Source of the DNA: JBGPFS01 sp041483455
GTDB taxonomy: Bacteria > Chloroflexota > Limnocylindria > Limnocylindrales > CSP1-4
Direction of reading: 5' to 3'
DNA: 6,284 nucleotides
NCBI GenBank assembly: GCA_041483455.1
Contig: JBGPFS010000152.1
Span: 1 to 6,284 of the forward strand
Of the stretch, positions 1 to 6,012 are shown one piece after another. Below the pieces are notes generated by a model. That model searched no databases, was not told the origin of the DNA, and worked only from the letters and a program-made list of their open reading frames with translations. The translations under genes and the position numbers were made by a program. Position 1 is the first letter of the stretch. Each line of letters opens with the position of its first letter.

Positions 1-1567
1 CATCCGTGGTGCCGTCGGCCACCACCACCATGCCAGCGTGGATCGAGTAGCCGATCCCGACTCCGCCGCCGTGGTGCACCGACACCCCGGTCGCGCCGGC
101 CGCCGTGTTGACGAGCGCGTTCAGGATGGGCCAGTCGGCGATCGCGTCGGAGCCGTCCCGCATCGCCTCGGTCTCGCGGTTCGGCGAGGCGACCGACCCG
201 GCGTCGAGGTGATCGCGGCCGATGACGATCGGGGCCGCGACCGCGCCCGTCCGGACGAGCTCGTTGAAGACCGCCCCGGCCCGGGCGCGCTCGCCGTAGC
301 CGAGCCAGCAGATCCGCGCCGGCAGGCCCTGGAACGGCACCTTCGCCTCGGCCAGCCGGAGCCAGCGGTGGAGCGCGGGCTTCTCCGGGAAGAGCTCGAT
401 GAGCGCCTCGTCCGTTCGCAGGATGTCCGCCGGATCGCCCGACAGCGCGGCCCAGCGGAACGGCCCGGAGCCCTCGCAGAAGAGCGGCCGGATGAAGGCC
501 GGCACGAACCCCGGATAGGCGAAGGCGTCGGCGACCCCGGCCTCCTGGGCCTGGGCCCGGAGGTTGTTGCCGTAGTCGAAGACGACCGCGCCGGTCCGCT
601 GGAACTCGAGCATCGCCCGGACGTGGGCGGCCATCGAGCGCATCGCGTGGCTGATGTAGACCTCCGGCTGGGTCGTCCGCAGCACGAGCGCGTCGGCGAG
701 GCCGATCTCGGCCGGCACGTACCCGCCGAGGGCGTCGTGGGCGCTGGTCTGGTCGGTCACGACGTCGAACGTCTGGCCCTGCGACGCCCAGGCCGGCTCG
801 ATCTCGGCGGCGTTCCCGACCAGGGCGATCGAGCGCGCCTCGCCGGCCGCGGCGGCGGCCCGGGCCATCCCGAGAGCTTCGTCCGGGTCGTCGGTCAGCG
901 CGTCGACGTAGCCGATCTCGAGCCGCCGCCGGGCCCGCGTCTCGTCGACCTCGATGCAGATCGCGACGCCCTCGTTCATCGTCACCGCCAGGGGCTGGGC
1001 GCCGCCCATCCCGCCCAGACCGGCCGTCAGGGTGACTCGCCCGCGGAGCGTCCCATCGAAGTGCTGGCGGGCCAGCTCGCCGAACGTCTCGTAGGTGCCC
1101 TGCAGGATCCCCTGGGTCCCGATGTAGATCCAGGAGCCGGCGGTCATCTGCCCGTACATCGTCAGGCCCTGCCGCTCGAGCTCCCGGAACGTCTCCCAGT
1201 TCGCCCACTTGCCGACCAGGTTCGAGTTCGCGATCAGGACCCGGGGCGCCCACTCGTTCGTCCGGAAGACGGCCACGGGCTTGCCCGACTGGACGAGGAG
1301 CGTCTCGTCGTCGGCGAGTCGACGCAGCTCCCGGACGATCGCGTCGAAGGCGGCCCAGGATCGCGCGGCCCGGCCGGTCCCGCCGTACACGACGAGGGCG
1401 TCCGGGTCCTCCGCGACCTCCGGATCGAGGTTGTTCATCAGCATCCGGAGGGCCGCCTCCTGCTGCCAGCCGCGGCAGGTCAGCTCGGTGCCGCGCGGGG
1501 CACGGACCGGACGAGCGCCGGGCAGGGCCCGGCCGGTCGGGCTCGGAGAGGTGGGAGGGATCGACAT
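1..1567 (-). CDS. hutU: Urocanate hydratase (urocanase), C-terminus cut off by window edge
   Basis: Cytosolic second enzyme of histidine degradation: urocanate plus water gives 4-imidazolone-5-propionate, using tightly bound NAD+ as electrophile. Reading leftward from an ATG at 1567-1565 gives 522 open codons to the edge. Family members are about 550-560 residues, so roughly 30-40 are missing. Visible landmarks are the conserved N-terminal stretch WQQEAALRMLMNNLDPEVAE, the glycine-rich nucleotide-binding motif GLGGMGGAQPLA from residue 183, and the active-site signature FQGLPARICW with the cysteine at residue 420 (Cys410 in the Pseudomonas putida enzyme). Near the edge it reads HHGGGVGIGYSIHAGMVVVADG, as in the family's C-terminal part. 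The start is supported by GGAGGA at 1579-1584, 11 bases upstream, and by the conserved N-terminus beginning soon after. It is divergent from hutH, which supplies its substrate. No frameshift or missing key residue was seen. Identity is essentially certain; only the end is unseen. Confidence 0.97.
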   Translation of the reverse strand, partial: MSIPPTSPSPTGRALPGARPVRAPRGTELTCRGWQQEAALRMLMNNLDPEVAEDPDALVVYGGTGRAARSWAAFDAIVRELRRLADDETLLVQSGKPVAVFRTNEWAPRVLIANSNLVGKWANWETFRELERQGLTMYGQMTAGSWIYIGTQGILQGTYETFGELARQHFDGTLRGRVTLTAGLGGMGGAQPLAVTMNEGVAICIEVDETRARRRLEIGYVDALTDDPDEALGMARAAAAAGEARSIALVGNAAEIEPAWASQGQTFDVVTDQTSAHDALGGYVPAEIGLADALVLRTTQPEVYISHAMRSMAAHVRAMLEFQRTGAVVFDYGNNLRAQAQEAGVADAFAYPGFVPAFIRPLFCEGSGPFRWAALSGDPADILRTDEALIELFPEKPALHRWLRLAEAKVPFQGLPARICWLGYGERARAGAVFNELVRTGAVAAPIVIGRDHLDAGSVASPNRETEAMRDGSDAIADWPILNALVNTAAGATGVSVHHGGGVGIGYSIHAGMVVVADGTTD

Positions 1568-1664
1568 CGGGTCCGGAGTCCTCCACCGACGGGCGACCCC
1601 CGCGTCATCGGGCGGTCGCGGCTGGCCGCTGCACTCCGGCCCGTCGGACGGACGCGCCGGGCGG

Positions 1665-1680
1665 CGCTTCCACGGTAGCG
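1665..1680. promoter_or_regulatory. Imperfect 16-base dyad, possible operator
   Basis: CGCTTCCACGGTAGCG reads as CGCTnCCnnGGnAGCG: six of eight base pairs are symmetric, with one T-T mismatch and an asymmetric centre. It lies about 100 bases from the hutU start and 190 from the hutH start, and is bracketed by an 11-base direct repeat. The shape suits a dimeric regulator, but in DNA this GC-rich, short dyads also arise by chance. Confidence 0.25.
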
Positions 1681-1741
1681 TGCGCCGGGCGGGCGGGCAA
1701 CGTCGGGCGTCGTCGCCGCGCGCGTCCGCGGGCAGCCCACT

Positions 1742-1763
1742 CGCTCCCGACCCGGCGGGAGCG
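1742..1763. promoter_or_regulatory. Perfect 8-base inverted repeat, possible hut operator
   Basis: The arms CGCTCCCG (1742-1749) and CGGGAGCG (1756-1763) are perfect reverse complements around a 6-base spacer. If the TAGGCT at 1776-1781 is the hutH -10 box, a -35 element at normal spacing (about 1753-1758) falls inside this repeat, so a bound dimer would block polymerase. It could also form an RNA hairpin, but it has no T-tract and is badly placed for a terminator. The operator role is inferred from position and symmetry. Confidence 0.35.
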
Positions 1764-1775
1764 TCGCTCGCGGCG

Positions 1776-1781
1776 TAGGCT
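1776..1781 (+). promoter_or_regulatory. Candidate -10 box for hutH
   Basis: TAGGCT matches the TAnnnT skeleton of a -10 hexamer in a region otherwise almost without A/T-rich hexamers. It would put the transcript start near 1788 and give hutH a leader of roughly 80 bases. No convincing -35 accompanies it; the expected -35 position overlaps the inverted repeat at 1742-1763. This is a weak call. Confidence 0.2.
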
Positions 1782-1797
1782 GCGGGTATCGCGACGA

Positions 1798-1815
1798 CCC
1801 GGTCCAGGACCCGGG
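1798..1815 (+). promoter_or_regulatory. Imperfect hairpin/dyad in the presumed hutH leader
   Basis: CCCGGTCCAGGACCCGGG can fold as CCCGGT paired with ACCCGGG, with one bulged C and a CCAGG loop. Its core GGTCCAGGACC is a perfect dyad around a central A. It lies between the candidate -10 and the hutH ribosome binding site, so it could be a DNA operator or a leader hairpin. It has no T-run, so it is not a classical terminator. Confidence 0.2.
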
Positions 1816-1856
1816 AGGCGCCGACCGCCGGCGCGACGCCCGACGCGACCACGCAC

Positions 1857-1861
1857 AGGGG
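1857..1861 (+). promoter_or_regulatory. Ribosome binding site of hutH
   Basis: AGGGG sits 9 bases before the ATG at 1871, a normal Shine-Dalgarno distance. It supports this start, as does the catalytic residue numbering that follows from it. CCTCCT at 1864-1869, between the site and the start, could partly pair with the AGGGG. Confidence 0.6.
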
Positions 1862-1870
1862 AACCTCCTG

Positions 1871-3394
1871 ATGACGATCGTCCTCGACGGCACGTCGCTC
1901 ACCGTGGCGACGCTCAGCCGGATCGCCCGCGACGGGGAGCCGGTGGAGCTCGCCCCGGCCGCCCTCGAGCGGATCCGCGCCTGCCGGGCGATGCTCGAGG
2001 AGAAGATCGCCGCCCGCGAGACGATCTACGGCGTGAACACCGGCATCGGCGAATTCTCGGAGGTCGTCCTGTCCGACGAGCAGGTCGAGCAGTTCCAGCG
2101 CTACCTCATCTACAACCATGCAGCCGGGATCGGCGATCCGGCGCCCGCCGAGGCGGTCCGGGCCGCGCTGGCCGGGCGGATCAACGTCCACGCCCACGGC
2201 AACTCCGGCTGCCGCCCCGAGATCACCCTGACCCTGCTCGAGATGCTCAACCGGGGGGTCACCCCGGTCGTCTGCCAGAAGGGCTCGGTCGGAGCCTCCG
2301 GCGACCTCGCGCCGATGGCCCAGGCGGCGCTCCTCCTGATGGGCGAGGGCGAGGCATGGCTCGATGGCGAGCGGCTACCGGGGCGAGTCGCGATGGAGCG
2401 CGCCGGCATCCCGATCCCCGGCCTGCGGGCGCGCGACGGCCTGGCCACCATCAACGGCTCGAACCTGCTGACGGCGATGAGCGCACTTCAGCTCCACGAC
2501 ATCGACCGCTGGCTGCGCCAGGCCGAGATCGTCTGCGCGATGACCCTCGAAGCGCTCCTCGCGAACCTCAAGCCGTACGACACCCGGCTTCATCGCCTGC
2601 GTGGGTTCCCGGGCGCGATCCGGAGCGCGGCGGCCATCTCCCGCTGCATCGACGGAAGCGACCTCGCCTCCGGCAAGGTCAAGACCAAGGTCCAGGACGC
2701 CTACTCGATGCGCTCCTCGCCCCAGGTCATCGGCGCCGCCCACGACGCGGTCGCCTGGGCCCGCCAGCAGGTCGAGACCGAGCTGAACGGCGTCGGCGAC
2801 AACCCGATCTTCATCCCCGAGGACCGGGTGACGCTCACCGGAGCGAACTTCCAGGGCACCCCGGTCGCCCTCCCGATGGACATGGTCGGCATCGCCGTGA
2901 CGATGGTCTGCGTCCTGTCGGAGCGACGCCTCAACCGGCTGACCAACCCGGCCCTGTCGTCGGGCCTGCCGGCCTTCCTCACGAAGGGCGCCGGGATGTT
3001 CTCCGGGCTGATGCTGAGCCAGTACACCGCCGACACGCTCATCACCGAACAGCGGATCCTGTCGGCGCCCGCCTCCATCCTGTCGATCCCGGCTGCCGCG
3101 GACCAGGAGGACTTCGTGTCGATGGGGATGAACACGGCCATCAAGAACCGCCAGATCCTCGAGAACGCCTGCGGCGTCCTCGGCATCGAGGCGATGGCCG
3201 CCGCCCAGGCCCTCGACTTCCGCGACTTCACGTTCGGAACCGGCGTCGACACGGCCCGGCGCGTCATCCGGCGGCATGTCGCCCACCTCGACGAGGACCG
3301 GCCGCTCCACGTCGATCACACGACGATGCAAGCGCTCATCCGGTCGGGCGAGCTCCTCGACGCGGTCGAGGCCGCCGTGGGGCCGCTCGGATGA
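1871..3394 (+). CDS. hutH: Histidine ammonia-lyase (histidase)
   Basis: Catalyses non-oxidative deamination of L-histidine to trans-urocanate and ammonia, the entry step of histidine use; the family is a cytosolic homotetramer. The 507 residues match the usual length of about 510. The Ala142-Ser143-Gly144 triad (GASGDLAPMAQ) forms the MIO electrophile and has the same numbers as in Pseudomonas putida HutH. Tyr53 (YGVNTGIG), His83 (YNHAAGIG) and Asn195 (INGSN) also coincide; Tyr278, Arg281 (QDAYSMR) and Glu413 (QEDFVSMG) are shifted by one or two. His83 points to histidine rather than tyrosine or phenylalanine. Departures from the classical enzyme are Asn82 where it has Ser, QDAYSMR for QDPYSLR, and QEDFVSMG for QEDHVSMG. 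I recall such variants from a divergent bacterial HutH group. The gene is divergent from hutU and probably co-transcribed with the oxidase behind it. An aromatic lyase or aminomutase is a less likely alternative. Confidence 0.95.
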   Translation: MTIVLDGTSLTVATLSRIARDGEPVELAPAALERIRACRAMLEEKIAARETIYGVNTGIGEFSEVVLSDEQVEQFQRYLIYNHAAGIGDPAPAEAVRAALAGRINVHAHGNSGCRPEITLTLLEMLNRGVTPVVCQKGSVGASGDLAPMAQAALLLMGEGEAWLDGERLPGRVAMERAGIPIPGLRARDGLATINGSNLLTAMSALQLHDIDRWLRQAEIVCAMTLEALLANLKPYDTRLHRLRGFPGAIRSAAAISRCIDGSDLASGKVKTKVQDAYSMRSSPQVIGAAHDAVAWARQQVETELNGVGDNPIFIPEDRVTLTGANFQGTPVALPMDMVGIAVTMVCVLSERRLNRLTNPALSSGLPAFLTKGAGMFSGLMLSQYTADTLITEQRILSAPASILSIPAAADQEDFVSMGMNTAIKNRQILENACGVLGIEAMAAAQALDFRDFTFGTGVDTARRVIRRHVAHLDEDRPLHVDHTTMQALIRSGELLDAVEAAVGPLG

Positions 3395-3453
3395 CCGACG
3401 GCCCGGACTCGCCCGCAGGGGCCGCGGAGCCCAGGATCCGGGGCCTCGGGTGA
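3391..3453 (+). CDS. Doubtful 20-codon frame linking hutH to the oxidase gene
   Basis: An ATG at 3391 overlaps the hutH stop as ATGA. The frame (MTDGPDSPAGAAEPRIRGLG) ends in a TGA at 3451-3453 that overlaps the oxidase GTG start as GTGA. GTGGGG lies just upstream as a possible ribosome binding site. If translated, it would let ribosomes pass from hutH to the oxidase without a gap. Against it, the peptide resembles nothing I know, and the same frame is open far back inside hutH, as expected of chance frames at this GC. It is listed because of the double overlap, not as a firm gene. Confidence 0.15.
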   Translation: MTDGPDSPAGAAEPRIRGLG

Positions 3454-4589
3454 GCGATCCGCGTCCGCCCGGCGCGGCACGCCAGGCTACCGACCTGGAT
3501 CGCGGGCCGGGTAGCGGGCCCGAGGTGCCGCTCAACCTGGGCGACTTCGAGGCCCTCGCGACCGCCCGGCTCGACCCGGGCGTGGTGGCCTACTACGCCG
3601 GGGCGGCCGCCGACGAGGTGACCCTCGCGGACAACCTTGCTGCCTTCCGGCGCTGGCGGTTCGTGCCCCGCATCGGGGTCGAGATCGAGCCGCGCGACCC
3701 TTCGGTCGAGGTTCTCGGCCGGCGCTGGCCGGCACCGGTGCTCGTCGCGCCGATGGCCCTCGAGCGGCTGGCCCACCCGGACGGCGAGGTGGCCGTCGCC
3801 CGGGCCGCTGCGGGGCGGGGCCTGACGATGTGCCTTTCGACCGTCGCCAGCGCCACGATCGAGGAGGTGGCGGCGACCGGGGCCCCGACCTGGTTCCAGC
3901 TCTATCTCCTGCGCGACGCCGGCCGGAACGGGGATCTCCTCCGACGGGTGGAGGCGGCCGGCTGCGAGGCGGTCGTGCTGACGATGGACGCCCCGATCCT
4001 CGGTCGCCGCGAGCGCGATCTGCGGACCGGCTTCGCACTGCCGCCGGGCGTCGGCTACGCGAACATCCGGCGGTCCGCGGCGAGCCGGGGCGACACCTAC
4101 GGTGGCGACCAGATCAAGACGTCGAACACCTGGGCCGATCTCGCCTGGACCGTCGCGAACACCCGCCTGCCGGTGATCGTGAAGGGGGTCCTCCACCCGG
4201 ACGACGCCCGCCGGGCGATCGACGAGGGAGCGGCCGGGATCGACGTCTCGAACCACGGCGGACGGCAGCTCGACCTCTCGCTCGCCGCGCTCGACGCGCT
4301 GCCCGGGGTCGTCGACGCGGTCGCCGGGCAGGTCCCGGTCCTCTTCGACGGCGGGATCCGGCGCGGCACGGACATCCTCGCCGCCCTCGCCCTGGGGGCC
4401 CGGGCGGTCATGCTCGGTCGGCCCGTCCTGTGGGCCCTCGGCTGGGGCGGGGAGGCCGGGGTCGGCCTGGCGTTCGACCTGCTCCTGGCCGAGTACGACC
4501 TGGCGCTCGCCCTGAGCGGCGTCCCTCGCTCGGTCGACCTGACCCCGGAGCTCCTCGTCCGGGCGCCCGGGCCGGCGGTCGACCGCTAG
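3450..4589 (+). CDS. FMN-dependent alpha-hydroxy-acid oxidase/dehydrogenase (glycolate/lactate oxidase family)
   Basis: Oxidises an L-2-hydroxy acid to the 2-oxo acid through FMN; oxidases of the family then make hydrogen peroxide. The 379 residues form one TIM-barrel domain, with no signal peptide, membrane segment or cytochrome b2 domain, so it is probably cytosolic. Against spinach glycolate oxidase the catalytic set is complete: Tyr48 (Y24, YYAGAAADEVTL), Tyr152 (Y129, WFQLY), Asp180 (D157, LTMDAPILGRRERD), Lys245 (K230, VIVKG), His269 and Arg272 (H254/R257, SNHGGRQLD). DGGIRRGTDI from Asp300 is the FMN phosphate-binding region. Ala103 (A79) suits oxidase behaviour; Val132 replaces Trp108, so the substrate pocket probably differs. 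I chose the GTG at 3450, with GGGG six bases upstream. A GTG at 3525, just before the conserved PLNLGDFEALA, is possible and would drop a nonconserved 25-residue leader. It follows hutH by 55 bases. The exact substrate cannot be read from the sequence. Confidence 0.9.
   Translation: MSDPRPPGAARQATDLDRGPGSGPEVPLNLGDFEALATARLDPGVVAYYAGAAADEVTLADNLAAFRRWRFVPRIGVEIEPRDPSVEVLGRRWPAPVLVAPMALERLAHPDGEVAVARAAAGRGLTMCLSTVASATIEEVAATGAPTWFQLYLLRDAGRNGDLLRRVEAAGCEAVVLTMDAPILGRRERDLRTGFALPPGVGYANIRRSAASRGDTYGGDQIKTSNTWADLAWTVANTRLPVIVKGVLHPDDARRAIDEGAAGIDVSNHGGRQLDLSLAALDALPGVVDAVAGQVPVLFDGGIRRGTDILAALALGARAVMLGRPVLWALGWGGEAGVGLAFDLLLAEYDLALALSGVPRSVDLTPELLVRAPGPAVDR
4575..4586. repeat. Perfect 12-base palindrome at the convergent gene ends
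   Basis: GCGGTCGACCGC is perfectly symmetric. It encodes the last residues of the oxidase and abuts the shared CTAG stop. As RNA on either strand it could form a GCGG/CCGC stem with a UCGA loop. No T-run follows in either direction, so a terminator role is weak. It may simply reflect GC-rich codons. Confidence 0.3.
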
Positions 4590-5242
4590 GGCCGGAGGGC
4601 TTCGAGCAGCTTCTCGCCCAGGCGTGCCTCGCCGAGCGCCGTCAGCGCGATCAGCCGGTCCGGGTCGGCGAGCCGGAGGTGATACGTCAGGACGCCGGCG
4701 GCACAGTGGTCCACGAAGGTCGCCCGACCCCCGATGCTCGCCTGGGCAGTGCCGGCCACCCCGCCGGCCTGCGAGCAGGCGCCTCGGTCGTACGAGTCGC
4801 GCCACGAACGGAAGAACGCCTCGGAGAAGACACCCGGCTTGAGCCGAACGACGTTGACCGTGACGAACGCCCCGGTCGAACCGTCGACGGCCGCGGCGCT
4901 CGCCAGGCTCACCGCGTTCGCCAGCAGGTCCGGATCGTCGACCAGGGTCGCTTCGACGTCGGGCAGCTCCTGGACCGGCAGGCCGTCGACCGACGTCGGG
5001 AAGATCTCGAGGAGGTGAGCGTCGACCGGGACCGTCGGGCCGAGCGACCCGGAGGGGACGACGAAGGTGGGCTCGCCCGACCCAGGCGTCTCGATCGACG
5101 ACGCGGCCGGACTCCCGGGGGGCGGCCCTGACGTCAGCGCCACCGAGCCGCAGGCGGCGAGGACCGTCGAGCCGGCAAGGGCGAGCGCGATGGGCAGGGC
5201 GCCGCCGAGGGCGGCCGACCGCCAGGCCCGCGATCGCCTCAT
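4586..5242 (-). CDS. Putative lipoprotein of unknown function
   Basis: Predicted secreted, lipid-anchored protein of 218 residues whose function I do not recognise. The N-terminus has a basic stretch (MRRSRAWR), a hydrophobic core around residues 11-28, and the lipobox LAAC with Cys31 as the lipidation site. A Ser/Pro/Gly-rich linker spans about 32-70, as is common between a lipid anchor and a folded domain. The rest (about 71-218) looks globular. Cys156 (RGACSQAGG) and Cys180 (VDHCAAG) are its only other cysteines and may form a disulfide outside the membrane. No enzyme or solute-binding motif is evident. The ATG at 5242 overlaps the stop of the upstream acetyltransferase gene as ATGA, with GAGAG just before it, so the two are probably translationally coupled. 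Its TAG stop interlocks with the oxidase stop on the other strand. Lipoprotein: confident; role: unknown. Confidence 0.8.
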   Translation of the reverse strand: MRRSRAWRSAALGGALPIALALAGSTVLAACGSVALTSGPPPGSPAASSIETPGSGEPTFVVPSGSLGPTVPVDAHLLEIFPTSVDGLPVQELPDVEATLVDDPDLLANAVSLASAAAVDGSTGAFVTVNVVRLKPGVFSEAFFRSWRDSYDRGACSQAGGVAGTAQASIGGRATFVDHCAAGVLTYHLRLADPDRLIALTALGEARLGEKLLEALRP

Positions 5243-6006
5243 CCGAGCTCTCGCCGGAGGACCGGGAAGCGCTCGTCAGCGACCGCGAGGACGAAGCCAC
5301 AGGCCTCCCAGAACCGCGGCGTGGCCGAGCTCGTGGCGTCCATCGGCGCGCCGGCCTCCGGGTAGGCCTCGACGGCGGCGAACCCGCGGCCAGCCAGGTC
5401 GTCGCAGACCGCCGCCACGAGCCGACGGGCGTATCCGGCGCCGCGTACCGCTGCGGTCGTGGCGATGCAGGTGATGACCGCCGGGAGAGGCGCGTCGGGG
5501 AGCTGCGGGTAGAGCTCCCGGAGGCGCAGCGCGCGCGGGTAGGCGGAGAGTGGGCCGAACTGTGCGTAGACGGTGGGCTCGTCGTCGACGAGCACGACCT
5601 TCGCGTAGCTCCCGAAGACCGCCCGCCCCCGGGCCAGCAGCCGGATCTTGGGCGGCAGGTCGTCACCGAGCCTCGGGCGTGCCGGAGGTCGCGGGGCGAA
5701 CGGATTGTCGATCGGCTCGTCGTCGTCCAGAGCGAACGGGTTGACGACCGCCCCGGCCCGGCTCGGGCGGGCGAAGGGATTCGCGACCGGCTCCGGCGCG
5801 TCGAGCGCGAACGGGTTGGCGGGCCGCCGGGGAGTGGAAGCGAGGGCGGGCGCCGCTCGCAACCAGCTCGCCCGGGCGCCCTTCGACCCGCGCTCGGGAT
5901 CCTCCCAGTAGTCGCACGAGCGGTGGTCGAAGGCGGGGTCGGCGCAGGGCGGGACGAGGTCGAGCGGGGACGCCTCGGTCAGGTCGACGATCCGGATCGT
6001 GGTCAC
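5239..6006 (-). CDS. GNAT-family N-acetyltransferase with NPFA-repeat insert
   Basis: Predicted acetyl-CoA-dependent acetyltransferase of 255 residues with unknown acceptor. Residues 1-50 hold the start of the fold and a CDYWE motif (31-35), resembling GNAT proteins that have CxxW-E near the N-terminus. Residues about 122-255 hold the rest: the strand AKVVLVDDEPTVYAQFGP, the core VITCIATTAAVRGAGYARRLV with the R-x-x-G-x-A acetyl-CoA pyrophosphate loop at 188-193, and the C-terminal FWEACGFVLA. Between them lies a Pro-rich, probably disordered insert (about 52-118) with four NPFA motifs, which I do not know from this family. Without it the length would be ordinary. The start is GTG at 6006; no strong ribosome site precedes it, although a -10-like TAGACT at 6013-6018 would allow leaderless mRNA. 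It is first of a two-gene unit with the lipoprotein, overlapping by ATGA. GNAT assignment is firm; substrate is not. Confidence 0.82.
   Translation of the reverse strand: MTTIRIVDLTEASPLDLVPPCADPAFDHRSCDYWEDPERGSKGARASWLRAAPALASTPRRPANPFALDAPEPVANPFARPSRAGAVVNPFALDDDEPIDNPFAPRPPARPRLGDDLPPKIRLLARGRAVFGSYAKVVLVDDEPTVYAQFGPLSAYPRALRLRELYPQLPDAPLPAVITCIATTAAVRGAGYARRLVAAVCDDLAGRGFAAVEAYPEAGAPMDATSSATPRFWEACGFVLAVADERFPVLRRELG
5695..5817 (-). repeat. Four-copy NPFA coding repeat inside the acetyltransferase gene
   Basis: Motifs NPFA begin at residues 64, 76, 89 and 101, with spacings of 12, 13 and 12. Copies 1 and 3 share NPFALDxxEP; copies 2 and 4 are followed by basic and proline-rich stretches, giving a 25-residue unit seen about twice. 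The 12-mer GCGAACGGGTTG occurs identically at 5732-5743 and 5807-5818, 75 bases apart. The other two copies use different synonymous codons (AAT CCC and AAT CCG instead of AAC CCG). Synonymous change with an unchanged peptide hints that the motif itself is kept. Confidence 0.75.
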
Positions 6007-6012
6007 GGGTCG

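Larger units (their letters stand above)
1568..1870. promoter_or_regulatory. hutU-hutH divergent intergenic region
   Basis: This 303-base gap separates two divergent start codons, so both hut promoters should lie here. I see no convincing gene in it. It is extremely GC-rich, and neither strand shows a good paired -35/-10. The best candidate is a TAGGCT facing hutH. Three dyad-symmetric elements are present and listed separately (1665-1680, 1742-1763, 1798-1815). An 11-base direct repeat, GCGCCGGGCGG, occurs at 1654-1664 and 1682-1692, flanking the first dyad. The AT-rich HutC-type operator known from Pseudomonas was not found. Shared regulation of both genes from this region is inference from layout. 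Confidence 0.7.

Noticed and set aside
38..1678. 546-codon open frame on the plus strand
   Set aside because: It is antisense to hutU, whose protein has unmistakable family motifs. The frame's product is Arg/Gly/Asp/Pro-rich without recognisable domains, typical of GC-driven shadow frames.
1568..1870. Classical HutC operator
   Set aside because: No TTGTATATACAA-like AT-rich palindrome exists in this gap.
1871..3394. Tyrosine or phenylalanine ammonia-lyase instead of HutH
   Set aside because: His83 and the near-identical numbering to Pseudomonas HutH, together with divergent hutU, favour histidase.
3276..3449. Upstream extension of the oxidase gene into hutH
   Set aside because: It would overlap the conserved C-terminus of hutH by more than 100 bases and has no family similarity; the GTG at 3450 or 3525 fits the family N-terminus.
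2375..3535. 386-codon antisense frame over hutH
   Set aside because: It is a shadow of hutH, whose catalytic residues are all present on the plus strand.
4560..4620. Intrinsic terminator between the convergent genes
   Set aside because: The palindrome at 4575-4586 has only a short stem and no T-run on either strand.
3830..5131. 433-codon plus-strand frame crossing the oxidase end and the lipoprotein gene
   Set aside because: It is out of frame with the oxidase and antisense to the lipoprotein; Arg/Gly/Pro-rich with no domain.
3336..5666. 776-codon open frame on the minus strand
   Set aside because: It runs antisense across the oxidase and out of frame through the lipoprotein and acetyltransferase genes. 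The composition is low-complexity Arg/Pro/Gly with no motifs.
5695..5817. NPF motifs as eukaryotic EH-domain ligands, implying a host-targeted effector
   Set aside because: There is no secretion signal and no EH-domain partner is expected in bacteria; the motif similarity alone is too weak.
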